From NCBI RefSeq assembly GCF_900109545.1, contig NZ_FOAP01000033.1, positions 1 to 64,000 of the forward strand: a DNA stretch of 64,000 bases, written 5' to 3'. Shown here one piece after another: positions 16,189 to 24,638 of this stretch (its first letter is position 1; each line of letters starts with the position of its first letter). Origin of the DNA: Stigmatella aurantiaca (lineage in GTDB: Bacteria > Myxococcota > Myxococcia > Myxococcales > Myxococcaceae). The translations under genes were made by a program, and so were the position numbers. Below the pieces are notes generated by a model. That model saw nothing but the letters and a program-made list of their open reading frames with translations, was not told the origin of the DNA and searched no databases.

Positions 16189-16911
16189 ATGACCGAACAG
16201 ACCCAGGCGGCGCTTCTCTTTGCCGAGGTGGCCCTCCATGCCCTGGCCCGTGAGGAAGTCATGGGGCGCAAGGGCCAGCGTCTGCTGGAGCCCCAGCGCA
16301 TGTCCTGGGAGCGCTTCCGCGGACGCCTCGGCAGCGCCGCGCTTGCCTCCCTCCTCGTCGAGGACGGGGCGGTGACGCACCCCGCGGCCTTCGACGCCCC
16401 TACGCTCCTGGGCGCATCCGAGCCCCTCGCTCCCCTGGCGGACGCCCAGGTGGACACGCTGCTCGCGGGCCTCACCGAGGCCTCCGTCTCCGGCGCGGGC
16501 GCTGACTACCTCCAGGCCCAGGCGCAGCGGCTTGGCATCTCCCACCGCTTCGCCCGCTCCAACCTGCCTCGCGGCATCAAGGCCCACCACCGGGTGCTGG
16601 AGCTGCCCGGCAGCGGCGGCCTCATCGCCCACCACGTGTGCAGCACTTTGGAGGGCGTTTACTTCCAGGACGTCTTCACCGTGGCCTGCTGCGATTGGAA
16701 GGAGAGCTTCCTGGCCGGGCTCGTGGCCTTGGAGCTGGGCGCGGGCGGGACGCTCCCCATCTTGGAGGACCCCTCCCTGGAGCAGGTGCGCCAGCGCCTG
16801 CCCACCCCCGACTTCGTCCTGGGGCTCTCGAAGGAGAAGGGGGGGCGCTTCACCGAGGAGCAGCTCCGCCCCTGGTTTCCCTCCCCCGCGACGACGTTCG
16901 TCCTGCTCTGA
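16189..16911 (+). CDS. Unrecognised protein at the head of the BREX operon
   Basis: A 240-residue protein starting MTEQTQAALLFAEVALHALA; ATG 16159 would add ten residues. It is separated from pglW by only 9 bp, so it is almost certainly co-transcribed with the BREX genes. I do not recognise the family. Residues about 130-175 read HRVLELPGSGGLIAHHV, then VYFQDVFTVACCDWKESFLA. This resembles a glycine-rich nucleotide/SAM-binding loop followed by a Rossmann-type unit, with TPDFVLGLSKEKGG later. It is not part of the canonical six-gene type 2 set and could be an accessory factor. Confidence 0.6.
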   Translation: MTEQTQAALLFAEVALHALAREEVMGRKGQRLLEPQRMSWERFRGRLGSAALASLLVEDGAVTHPAAFDAPTLLGASEPLAPLADAQVDTLLAGLTEASVSGAGADYLQAQAQRLGISHRFARSNLPRGIKAHHRVLELPGSGGLIAHHVCSTLEGVYFQDVFTVACCDWKESFLAGLVALELGAGGTLPILEDPSLEQVRQRLPTPDFVLGLSKEKGGRFTEEQLRPWFPSPATTFVLL

Positions 16912-16920
16912 GCCGCCCCC

Positions 16921-19900
16921 ATGTCCGCACGCCACCACTCGCTGGGCGAGCCCGCCCATGAGGCCGAACGCCAGGCCATCCGCCTCATCGTCGACGGCCT
17001 ACCGGAGGACTACACCGTCTACTCCAACGCGTGGCTCGTGGAGCGCACCGGCGTGGTGCACGAACTGGACGTGGTGGTGGTGGCCCCCCACGGCTTCTAC
17101 GTCGTGGAGCTCAAGGCCTACCGCGGCGTGGTGCGCGGCACGGACCACGACTGGGACGTCCCGCAGGGCCCCATCCGCAGCCCGCTGAAGAAGAACCGCC
17201 AGACGGCCCAGGTGCTCGCCTCCGAGCTCAAGCGCCTGTCCGCCGAGGCCGCCCGCCGCTGGGTGGAGCACTTCGTCTGTCTCTCGCACGCCAGCGAGCA
17301 CAAGGTGGAGGGCCCCGCCAGCCGCGGGCGCGTCCACACCCGCCACACCATCCTGGAGGCCCTCCAGGACGCGCGCGGCTTCCATGACCGGTGCCCGCGC
17401 GGCGGCTGCCCCGAGGTGGACGAGCACACCCAGCGCACCGTCCACACGCTCCTCACCCAGCAGGACCCGGCCCTGCGTCCCCCGGAGCGCATCGGCGGCT
17501 GGCGCCTGGAGTACACCGTCGAGGCCACCGAGCGGTGGGTGGACCACCTCGCCGTCAATGACCTCACCCACACCCGGGCCTTACTGCGCGTCTACGCCCT
17601 CTCGCCGCTGGCCACGGACGCCGAGCGCCAGCACCTGCTGGAGCGCCTGCGCTGGGAGGCTCAGGTGCTCAACCGCGTGGGCCAGCACGGCTCCATCCTC
17701 CGCGCTGAGCCCTTCTTTGACGACGACGCGGGCCGCTTCTGCCTGCCGCTGGAGGACTTCCGGGGCGTGACGCTCCCCACCTGGCTGGCGCGCTACCGCT
17801 CCCAGCACCCCGGGCGCGAGGGCCTCAAGACGCTGGCTCTCCTGTGGGACGGGGTGGCCGACGCGGTGGCCCACGCCCACGGCCACGGCGTGGTGCACCG
17901 CCTGCTGCGCCCCGAGGTGGTGCTGCTGGAGGACAAGGCCCCTGGCGCTCAGGTGCGCCTCACGGGGTTTGACCTCGCCAAGCAGCTCCAGAGCGGTCGC
18001 ACCGTGCATGTGACGTCCCTGCAGGACGAGCGCCTGCGCTGGGCCGCGCCCGAGGTGACCCAGAGCTTCACCAACGCCTCGCCGCACTCGGACCAGTGGG
18101 GGCTGGGCCTGCTGCTGGGCTGGTTCCTCACCGGCCGAGCCCTCTTCGAGTCCACCGCGGAGCGCATGCGCCGGGGCGGGCCGCTGCTCCACGTGGCCGT
18201 GCACAACGCCATGGTGCCGCGCTCGCTGGACGAGGCCGTGGAGCGCATGCTGTCCCTTCGCCCCGCGGACCGCTTCGCCTCGCTGGAGGAGGCGCGGGAG
18301 GCGGTGGCCCTCGCCGTGGACCCTGCGCGCCGGGGCGCCCGTCGCCCCGAGGCTCCCGAGTTCAACGCGGACGACCTGCCCGAGCGCACCCGGCTGGGCG
18401 CGGACTACGAGGTGCTGAAGAAGCTGGGCGCGGGCGGGCTCGCCACCGTCTACGCCGCCCTGCACCTCGTCAGCGGGCAGATGCGTGCCCTCAAGGTGGC
18501 GCGCGACACCTACGATGCCGAGACCGCGCTGGAGGCGGAGTGGCGCATCCTGGAGCGGCTCGACCACAAGAACATCGTCCGGGTGAAGCAGGACATCAGC
18601 GCCGGGCTGGTGCCGGGGCGCCGCACTCTCGTGCTGGACCGGGTGAAGGGCGAGTCCCTCTCGGCCTGGCTGGCCGCGCACCCCAGCCCGGACCGTGACA
18701 CGCAGCGGCGCTTCGCCGAGGACCTCTTCGCCGCCCTGGAGTACCTGGAGGCCCAGGGCATCACCCACAAGGACCTCAAGCCGGAGAACCTCGTGGTAGG
18801 CGAGGGCGGCCTCACCGTCATCGACTTCTCGCTCGCGGGGGATGCGCCGGAGGCCATCCTCGCGGGCACCGCCCTCTGGCGCGACCCCACCCTCAAGGCG
18901 TGGGACGCCGCGGCGGACCGCTACGCGGCGGCGCTCGTCCTCCACCAGCTCTACACCGGCCGTCACCCCTTCGACGGGCGCGTGCCCTCGCCGGACGAGG
19001 TGCCGCCCATCGAGCCGGACGACTTCGACTCGCCCGGACTGGCCCGCTTCTTCCAGCAGGCGCTGCACCCGGAGCGCCGCCGGCGCTTCACCTCGGCGCG
19101 CGAGATGCGCGACTTCTTCCGCAATGCGCTGGGCGAGCGCGAGCGCGGCCGTCACGCGTCGGAGCCGCTGCTGGAGGCGGCGAGCGCGTCCGCCAACCCC
19201 GAGGCTCCGTTGAGCGCCAGCCGGCTGTCCGGCACGGCCGTGGCGGTGCTGGGCAGGGCAGGGGTGCGCACCCAGGGCGAGCTGGTGGCGCTGCAGCCCG
19301 CGCAGCTCGCCGCCATCAGCGGGCTGGGCAAGAAGCGGCGCGAGGAGGTGCTCGCCTTCCAGGAGGAGCTGCGCGGCCGGGGCATCCAGCCCTCCGCGTC
19401 TCAGGGCGTGCGCCGCGTCCTCTTCCCCGAGGCGGAGGGGGATGCCGCCGCGCTGTCCGTCCTTCACCTGCCGCGGGCCCTGGAGGACGCACTGGCGTCC
19501 GCGGGCTTCCGCACCGTGGGCCGGCTGGCCGGGGCCACGCGCGAGGACCTCACAGCCGTGCCGGGGGTGGGGCGCGGGCGGCTGGCGCAGGTGGTGGGGG
19601 CGCTGGAAACGCATGTCACCCGGAGCGCCACCTCGGAGGCGCCCGGCCCGCGCCGCTCCACGGTGGAGTCCCTGTGGGCCGAGGCCCGACGCAGGCTGGA
19701 CACCCGTGAGGAGCAGGTGCTGGCGGAGACCTTCGGCTTCTACGAGCCTCCCGCCCTGCGCCAGCAGGACGTGGCCGACACGCTCGGCCTGTCGCAGCCC
19801 GAGGTGAGCCGCACCCTCAACACCGCCCTCGTCAAGGTGGACCGTGAGTCCCTGGAGGAGCTGCGGGAGAGCCTCCACGCGGAGCTGGAGTCCGCCGCGG

Positions 19901-21057
19901 GGGTCATGCGGCTCACGGAGCTGGTGGAGCGCCTGGAGGAGACGTGGGAGCCCTCGACGCGGCTGCAGACCGCCGGGCTGGTGCGGCTCCTCCAGCGGAT
20001 GAACGAGACGCGCCTGGGCCGCATGCCGCTGCCCGAGGAGCCCGAGCTGGAAGTGCTCTTCGCCGCGCCGCTCGACGAGAAGGCGCTCAAGGTCTTCGTG
20101 GACACGGCGCTGAAGCTGGCGGGGTGGGACGATGACGAGCCCACCGAGCCGGCCGCCGCCCGCCGCACCCTTCGCGGGGTGCTCCCCGAGTACCCGGGGG
20201 ACTTCCTCAAGCTGGCCGTCTACCTCGTGCCCTCCCTGCACCTCACCGCGGACGGGGAGCTCTTCCAGTCCCCGCTGGAGGGCCCCCAGGTGCTGCGCCA
20301 CGTGCTGCGCCGCGCCCGCCTGCCGCTAAAGGTGGACGACCTCTATCAGCAGATGCGGGCTACCTTCGGCGAGGAGGGCTGGAACGAGCCCCGCCGCGAC
20401 GCGCTGCCCGGGGTGCTGGCCCAGGTGCTGCCCGACTACCGCGTAGTGGGCGAGGAGGTGGTGCCTGCCAGCGCCCGCGTGGTGACAGAGCCGGCCCCGG
20501 CGCAGGACCCGCTGCCCTCGGACCTGCTCTCGACGCAGCGCTCCTATGAGGAGGTGGTGGCCGACCGGCTGCGCGAAGCCTCCCGGGGCCGAGGCTACCG
20601 GCTCGTCGTCGCCCCTCCGGAGAAGCACGTCGAGGTGGCGCACAGCGTGCGCCGGGCCCTGGGGCCCTCGGCGGAGCTCGTCAGCTTCGAGGCGCGGCTG
20701 CTTCAGCGCATGGAGCCCGACTTCCCTGCCTTCGAGCGCGCCGAGCGCTTCCTCGCGCAGAAGCCGAAGCTGAAGAAGGAGGCGGTCGCGCTGCTGGACG
20801 CGCTGCTGGAGCAGCATGGCCGCCCGGGCAACGTGGTGGTGCTCGCGGACACCGGGATTCTGGGCGTCTGCGGCGTGGAGAAGGACGTGCCGCGCCGGCT
20901 GTACGACAGGGTAACGGAGCGCGACCTGGGCTTCTGGGTGCTCGTCATCCCCGGCGTGGTGAGCGAGCGGCAGCCGCTCTTCAACGAGCAGGAGCCCGTC
21001 CTGAATCTGCAAGTGCTGCCCGTGCCGGAACCGCTGGATGTGGAGGCGAGGGACTGA
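16921..21057 (+). CDS. pglW: BREX type 2 PglW: NERD nuclease-like domain, pseudokinase, Ser/Thr kinase
   Basis: A 1378-residue protein. It opens with a NERD domain (about 10-130) whose D50, E63 and K65 form the D-ExK pattern. A first kinase-like domain (about 210-460) is degenerate: the HRD Asp is Leu328 (HRLLRPE) and the DFG region reads GFDLAK. A second kinase domain (about 495-735) is intact, with GAGGLATVY, Lys525 (ALKVA), HKDLKPEN with Asp618, and DFS in place of DFG. Helix-hairpin-helix-like repeats follow (ISGLGKKRREEV, VPGVGRGRLAQV), then a sigma-like HTH (QQDVADTLGLSQPEVSRT). PglW is the kinase of the Pgl phage-defence system. Its stop overlaps the pglX start (TGATG). Confidence 0.88.
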   Translation: MSARHHSLGEPAHEAERQAIRLIVDGLPEDYTVYSNAWLVERTGVVHELDVVVVAPHGFYVVELKAYRGVVRGTDHDWDVPQGPIRSPLKKNRQTAQVLASELKRLSAEAARRWVEHFVCLSHASEHKVEGPASRGRVHTRHTILEALQDARGFHDRCPRGGCPEVDEHTQRTVHTLLTQQDPALRPPERIGGWRLEYTVEATERWVDHLAVNDLTHTRALLRVYALSPLATDAERQHLLERLRWEAQVLNRVGQHGSILRAEPFFDDDAGRFCLPLEDFRGVTLPTWLARYRSQHPGREGLKTLALLWDGVADAVAHAHGHGVVHRLLRPEVVLLEDKAPGAQVRLTGFDLAKQLQSGRTVHVTSLQDERLRWAAPEVTQSFTNASPHSDQWGLGLLLGWFLTGRALFESTAERMRRGGPLLHVAVHNAMVPRSLDEAVERMLSLRPADRFASLEEAREAVALAVDPARRGARRPEAPEFNADDLPERTRLGADYEVLKKLGAGGLATVYAALHLVSGQMRALKVARDTYDAETALEAEWRILERLDHKNIVRVKQDISAGLVPGRRTLVLDRVKGESLSAWLAAHPSPDRDTQRRFAEDLFAALEYLEAQGITHKDLKPENLVVGEGGLTVIDFSLAGDAPEAILAGTALWRDPTLKAWDAAADRYAAALVLHQLYTGRHPFDGRVPSPDEVPPIEPDDFDSPGLARFFQQALHPERRRRFTSAREMRDFFRNALGERERGRHASEPLLEAASASANPEAPLSASRLSGTAVAVLGRAGVRTQGELVALQPAQLAAISGLGKKRREEVLAFQEELRGRGIQPSASQGVRRVLFPEAEGDAAALSVLHLPRALEDALASAGFRTVGRLAGATREDLTAVPGVGRGRLAQVVGALETHVTRSATSEAPGPRRSTVESLWAEARRRLDTREEQVLAETFGFYEPPALRQQDVADTLGLSQPEVSRTLNTALVKVDRESLEELRESLHAELESAAGVMRLTELVERLEETWEPSTRLQTAGLVRLLQRMNETRLGRMPLPEEPELEVLFAAPLDEKALKVFVDTALKLAGWDDDEPTEPAAARRTLRGVLPEYPGDFLKLAVYLVPSLHLTADGELFQSPLEGPQVLRHVLRRARLPLKVDDLYQQMRATFGEEGWNEPRRDALPGVLAQVLPDYRVVGEEVVPASARVVTEPAPAQDPLPSDLLSTQRSYEEVVADRLREASRGRGYRLVVAPPEKHVEVAHSVRRALGPSAELVSFEARLLQRMEPDFPAFERAERFLAQKPKLKKEAVALLDALLEQHGRPGNVVVLADTGILGVCGVEKDVPRRLYDRVTERDLGFWVLVIPGVVSERQPLFNEQEPVLNLQVLPVPEPLDVEARD

Positions 21058-24000
21058 TGGAGCTGGAGAAGCGAGTGGCACTGACCAAGGCGCTGGCGAA
21101 GCTGACCGAGCGCATCGCCGAAGACCTCCGCGAGCAGATGCGCCGCCCCGGGCTCGCGCAGGAGCGCGCCCGCGCCCTCCACCGGGACGAGAAGGTGGGC
21201 GAGGACTTCATCGTCTGGACGGACGTGCTGTCCCGGCGCGCCGCGGTGCTGTGGGCGCTCAAGACGGTGTACGTCCGCGTCCTGGAGGACCGTGGCCTGA
21301 TGCGACCACCGCGCCTGGTGGACCCGGACCCGCAGGCGCAGGAGGTGGAGTCGGACACGCTGTTCCGCCACCTCGCGCCCAACCTGGGGCCCTCGGCGTA
21401 CCTCGCGTGGGTGTTCCGGGACCTTTCCAGCCCGCGCGGAGGCCTGCCCGAGCTGTTCTCGCCCCAGCCGGCCGAGGTGGCCCGGCCCTCGGATGCGCGC
21501 TCGCAGGAGGTGCTGGAGTTCTGGCGTCGGCGCGACGTGGAGACGGGTGAGCTCGTCTTCCGCTTTGACGGTGAGCAGTTCGACGGCCGGCTGATGGGGG
21601 ACCTGTACCAGGACCTCGATCCGGTGGTGAAGGAGCGCTACGCGCTGCTCCAGACGCCGGACTTCGTGCTCGACTTCATCCTGGACGAGACGCTCACGCC
21701 CGCCATTGCCGAGTGGGGCGTGGAGAAGGTGAGGGTGCTCGACCCGGCGTGCGGCTCGGGGCACTTCCTGCTGGCGGCCTTCAAGCGGCTGGTGACGGGG
21801 ATGCGCGAGAAGTTCCCCGCGCGCCCGGTGCGCGAGGTGGTGGACGACTGCCTCGCTCGCGTGGTGGGCATCGACCTCAATGACTATGCGTGCGGACTGG
21901 CCCGCGCTCGGCTCGTGATGACTGCGCTGGAACTGGCCGGGGAGACGGACCTCGGGGCCGCCAGTGATTACCACCCGCAGGTGTACTGGGCAGACGCGCT
22001 GGAGCAGGTGGAGCGCGCCCCGGAGCCTGAGCAGATGGGGCTTTTCACCGGGGAAACGGAAAAGAAGCCCTACAACATGCTCACCCGGCCGGAAGTGAGG
22101 GCGAGGTTGCGGCCCCTGCTGAAGGCAGGTTTCGAGGTGGTGGTGGGCAACCCACCGTACATCACCGAAAAAGACGCAGCGAAACGGGAATACCACCGGG
22201 AGAAAGCTGGCAAGGAGCGCCGGTATGTCTCGGCCTCGGGCAAGTATTCATTAGGCGCTCCTTTCACTGAGCGCATGTTCCAACTCGCCGTGCCGGGCGG
22301 CTTCATAGGGATGATTACCGCCAACTCCTTTATGAAGCGGGAGTTTGGCAAGGTGCTCATTGAGAAGGTTTTGCCGCGTCAGGATCTCTTCAAAGTGGTA
22401 GATACATCAGGGGCGTACATCCCGGGACACGGCACGCCCACGGTGCTCCTCTTTGGGCGGAGCCGAAAGCCACAGAGTAATGTGGTCCGCGTTGTGATGG
22501 GGAAGCGTGGTGAGCCTGGGATTCCAGTTGACGCCGCACAAGGGAAAGTGTGGCGGAGCATTGTTGATGAGCATGGAAGGCTTGGTGACAAGTCTGAATT
22601 TGTATCAGTCTCCGATGTGCTGCGTGACACGCTCAATGAGCATCCGTGGAGCATCGGTGGGGGTGGTGCGGCTGAGTTGAAGGAGGTGCTGGATTCCCGC
22701 TCCTCCAGCCGATTGGGGCAGGTAGCGCAAGCAATTGGCATTAGCTCGGTAACTGGAGAGGATGACGTATACTCGGCTGGGTCTGCACTCGCCTTCTCTC
22801 GGCGTGGCATTGGGCCACTACGTGCGCTGGTGACGGGAGACGTGGTGCGTGATTGGTCAGTGTCCAATCCTCTTTCGGCCATATGGCCTTATACGGATGA
22901 ATTTGCGGTTGCGCCGCTGGACGCTATCCCGGCTATCGGAGCGTACCTCTGGAGTTTTCGCAGCATACTTCGGAAACGGAAGCGTTTTGGCACTCCAATG
23001 TTGGAGCGGGGGCTTTCGTGGTATGAGTGGCAGGAGTTGTATTCAGACAAGCTCCGCACCCCGTTGTCCATCGTCTTTGGTGAGGTGGCTACGCATAATC
23101 ACTTCGTGCTTGAGCGCGGGGGGATGGTGTTCAAGCAGACTGCGCCGGTTATTAAGTTGCCTGCCAAGGCTACGGAGAATGAGTGTTTTGCTGTTCTTGG
23201 TCAGCTTAATTCGTCCGTCGCGTGTTTCTGGCTGAAGCAAGTGTGCCAGAACAAGGGACTCCGTGGGCAGGGAGGAGGAATGACTTCGGAGCCCTGGGAG
23301 CAATTCTTTCAGTTTGGTGGGACGAGGCTTGGAACATTTCCGCTTGCTCAAGTGCGGTGTGCTCAAACTGAAGAATTCGCTGCGGCTCTTGAAGCGCTTG
23401 CTCGAAAGAGCGCGCTGGATTCAGTTGAGAAATGTGTTGGTGAGCAGGCCGTTTCAGGTGCGATAGCATTGAGGGATGCCCTGTCTGGGCGTCGTAAGCG
23501 CGATCTCTCGCGCCTATGTCGAATGGTAGGTTTGCAAGAAGAGCTTGATTGGTTGTGCTACCGCCTTTACGGCATTGCTCCTGATGTCGAGGTGAGGCGC
23601 CCAGATGACGTTCAGTCGATTGTTCCTGGTCAGCGACCGTTTGAGATTGTGCTCGCGCAGGATGATGCGGAGCGGCGTGCGGCACTGGCCCGCGGTGAAG
23701 ACCCTGATGAGGCTCCCACCGAATGGTTTGTGCGACATGGCTGGGAGCCCGTGTCTTCCCTTGATGGGATTGTCATTACGAATGAGCGCCGCGTAATTGA
23801 GGCGCGGATTGAGCGCATTGTTGCCAGCCGTGACTTGGCCCTCATCGAACAGCCCACCTATAAGCGGCGCTGGTATCGCCCGGACTACGCCGCCGAGGAG
23901 AAGCAGGCGCTCGAAACGTACCTTTCGGACCGGATGGAGGCCTGGGCGAAAGAGCGCGCCACGCCGTTCACGCTGCGCCAGATGGTCGCGGCTCTCCAGG

Positions 24001-24638
24001 CGGACCCGAGCGTGCTCGCCGTCGCCGAGTGCCTTGTCGGCAACGCCCAGTTCGACCTGGAGGCGCTGCTCTCCGAGCGACTGCTCGCCGATAGCGCCCC
24101 CAACAACAAGCACCACGTCTTCAAGCCCTCGGGCTTGGACAAGCGAGCCGCCTGGGAGGCGACGTGGGAGATGCAGCGCCGCGAGGACGCCGGGGAGCAG
24201 GTGACGCCCTTGGTGCCGCCCAAGTACTCCTCCGCGGACTACCTTCGCCCCGAGTACTGGTCGCTGCGCGGGGCGCTGGACGTGCCCAAGGAGCGCTTCG
24301 TCGCCTTCACAGAGTTGCCCTGGCGTGACGGCCCCGAGCGCCTGTACGGCTGGGCCGGCTGGACGCCGCGCCAGCGCTCCAAGGTGCTCATCGAACTGGA
24401 CGAGGAGTCCGAGGGCGGCGGTGTGTCCCTGGCGGACCGCTACGGCCTGCTCTACGCCGCGCAGTTCCTCGTGCCCTACGTGGCCTGGGAGTCCAAGGAC
24501 GCCGCCGCCGAGTTCGACGCCGTGGTGCGGGGCCTGGTAGGCAAGGACGGCGTCACCGAGAAGATGCTGGCGGAGTGGGCGGAGCGCTTCCCCGCCACGC
24601 GCCCCCGTGCCCAGAGAACCCGCAGGAGGACCGCGTGA
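21057..24638 (+). CDS. pglX: BREX type 2 PglX: adenine-specific DNA methyltransferase
   Basis: A 1193-residue protein with N6-adenine MTase motif I DPACGSGHFLLAAFK (from residue 229) and catalytic motif N365-PPY. PglX methylates the host's BREX sites and is needed for phage exclusion. The central part, about residues 475-935 (nt 22490-23860), presumably the target-recognition region, is clearly poorer in GC (about 45-60 % per 60-nt line) than the roughly 70 % flanks and uses A/T-ending codons. This points to recombination with foreign DNA. The frame is intact throughout. It overlaps pglY by 4 bp (GTGA). Confidence 0.9.
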   Translation: MELEKRVALTKALAKLTERIAEDLREQMRRPGLAQERARALHRDEKVGEDFIVWTDVLSRRAAVLWALKTVYVRVLEDRGLMRPPRLVDPDPQAQEVESDTLFRHLAPNLGPSAYLAWVFRDLSSPRGGLPELFSPQPAEVARPSDARSQEVLEFWRRRDVETGELVFRFDGEQFDGRLMGDLYQDLDPVVKERYALLQTPDFVLDFILDETLTPAIAEWGVEKVRVLDPACGSGHFLLAAFKRLVTGMREKFPARPVREVVDDCLARVVGIDLNDYACGLARARLVMTALELAGETDLGAASDYHPQVYWADALEQVERAPEPEQMGLFTGETEKKPYNMLTRPEVRARLRPLLKAGFEVVVGNPPYITEKDAAKREYHREKAGKERRYVSASGKYSLGAPFTERMFQLAVPGGFIGMITANSFMKREFGKVLIEKVLPRQDLFKVVDTSGAYIPGHGTPTVLLFGRSRKPQSNVVRVVMGKRGEPGIPVDAAQGKVWRSIVDEHGRLGDKSEFVSVSDVLRDTLNEHPWSIGGGGAAELKEVLDSRSSSRLGQVAQAIGISSVTGEDDVYSAGSALAFSRRGIGPLRALVTGDVVRDWSVSNPLSAIWPYTDEFAVAPLDAIPAIGAYLWSFRSILRKRKRFGTPMLERGLSWYEWQELYSDKLRTPLSIVFGEVATHNHFVLERGGMVFKQTAPVIKLPAKATENECFAVLGQLNSSVACFWLKQVCQNKGLRGQGGGMTSEPWEQFFQFGGTRLGTFPLAQVRCAQTEEFAAALEALARKSALDSVEKCVGEQAVSGAIALRDALSGRRKRDLSRLCRMVGLQEELDWLCYRLYGIAPDVEVRRPDDVQSIVPGQRPFEIVLAQDDAERRAALARGEDPDEAPTEWFVRHGWEPVSSLDGIVITNERRVIEARIERIVASRDLALIEQPTYKRRWYRPDYAAEEKQALETYLSDRMEAWAKERATPFTLRQMVAALQADPSVLAVAECLVGNAQFDLEALLSERLLADSAPNNKHHVFKPSGLDKRAAWEATWEMQRREDAGEQVTPLVPPKYSSADYLRPEYWSLRGALDVPKERFVAFTELPWRDGPERLYGWAGWTPRQRSKVLIELDEESEGGGVSLADRYGLLYAAQFLVPYVAWESKDAAAEFDAVVRGLVGKDGVTEKMLAEWAERFPATRPRAQRTRRRTA
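22490..23860. other. GC-poor patch inside pglX (target-recognition region)
   Basis: Counted 60-nt lines: 22561-22620 is 45 % GC, 22861-22920 is 53 % and 22981-23040 is 55 %, against clearly higher values in pglW and pglY. The change is gradual at the left (from about 22150) and sharper at the right (about 23870). The reading frame is preserved. Interpretation as an exchanged recognition cassette is inference. Confidence 0.65.
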
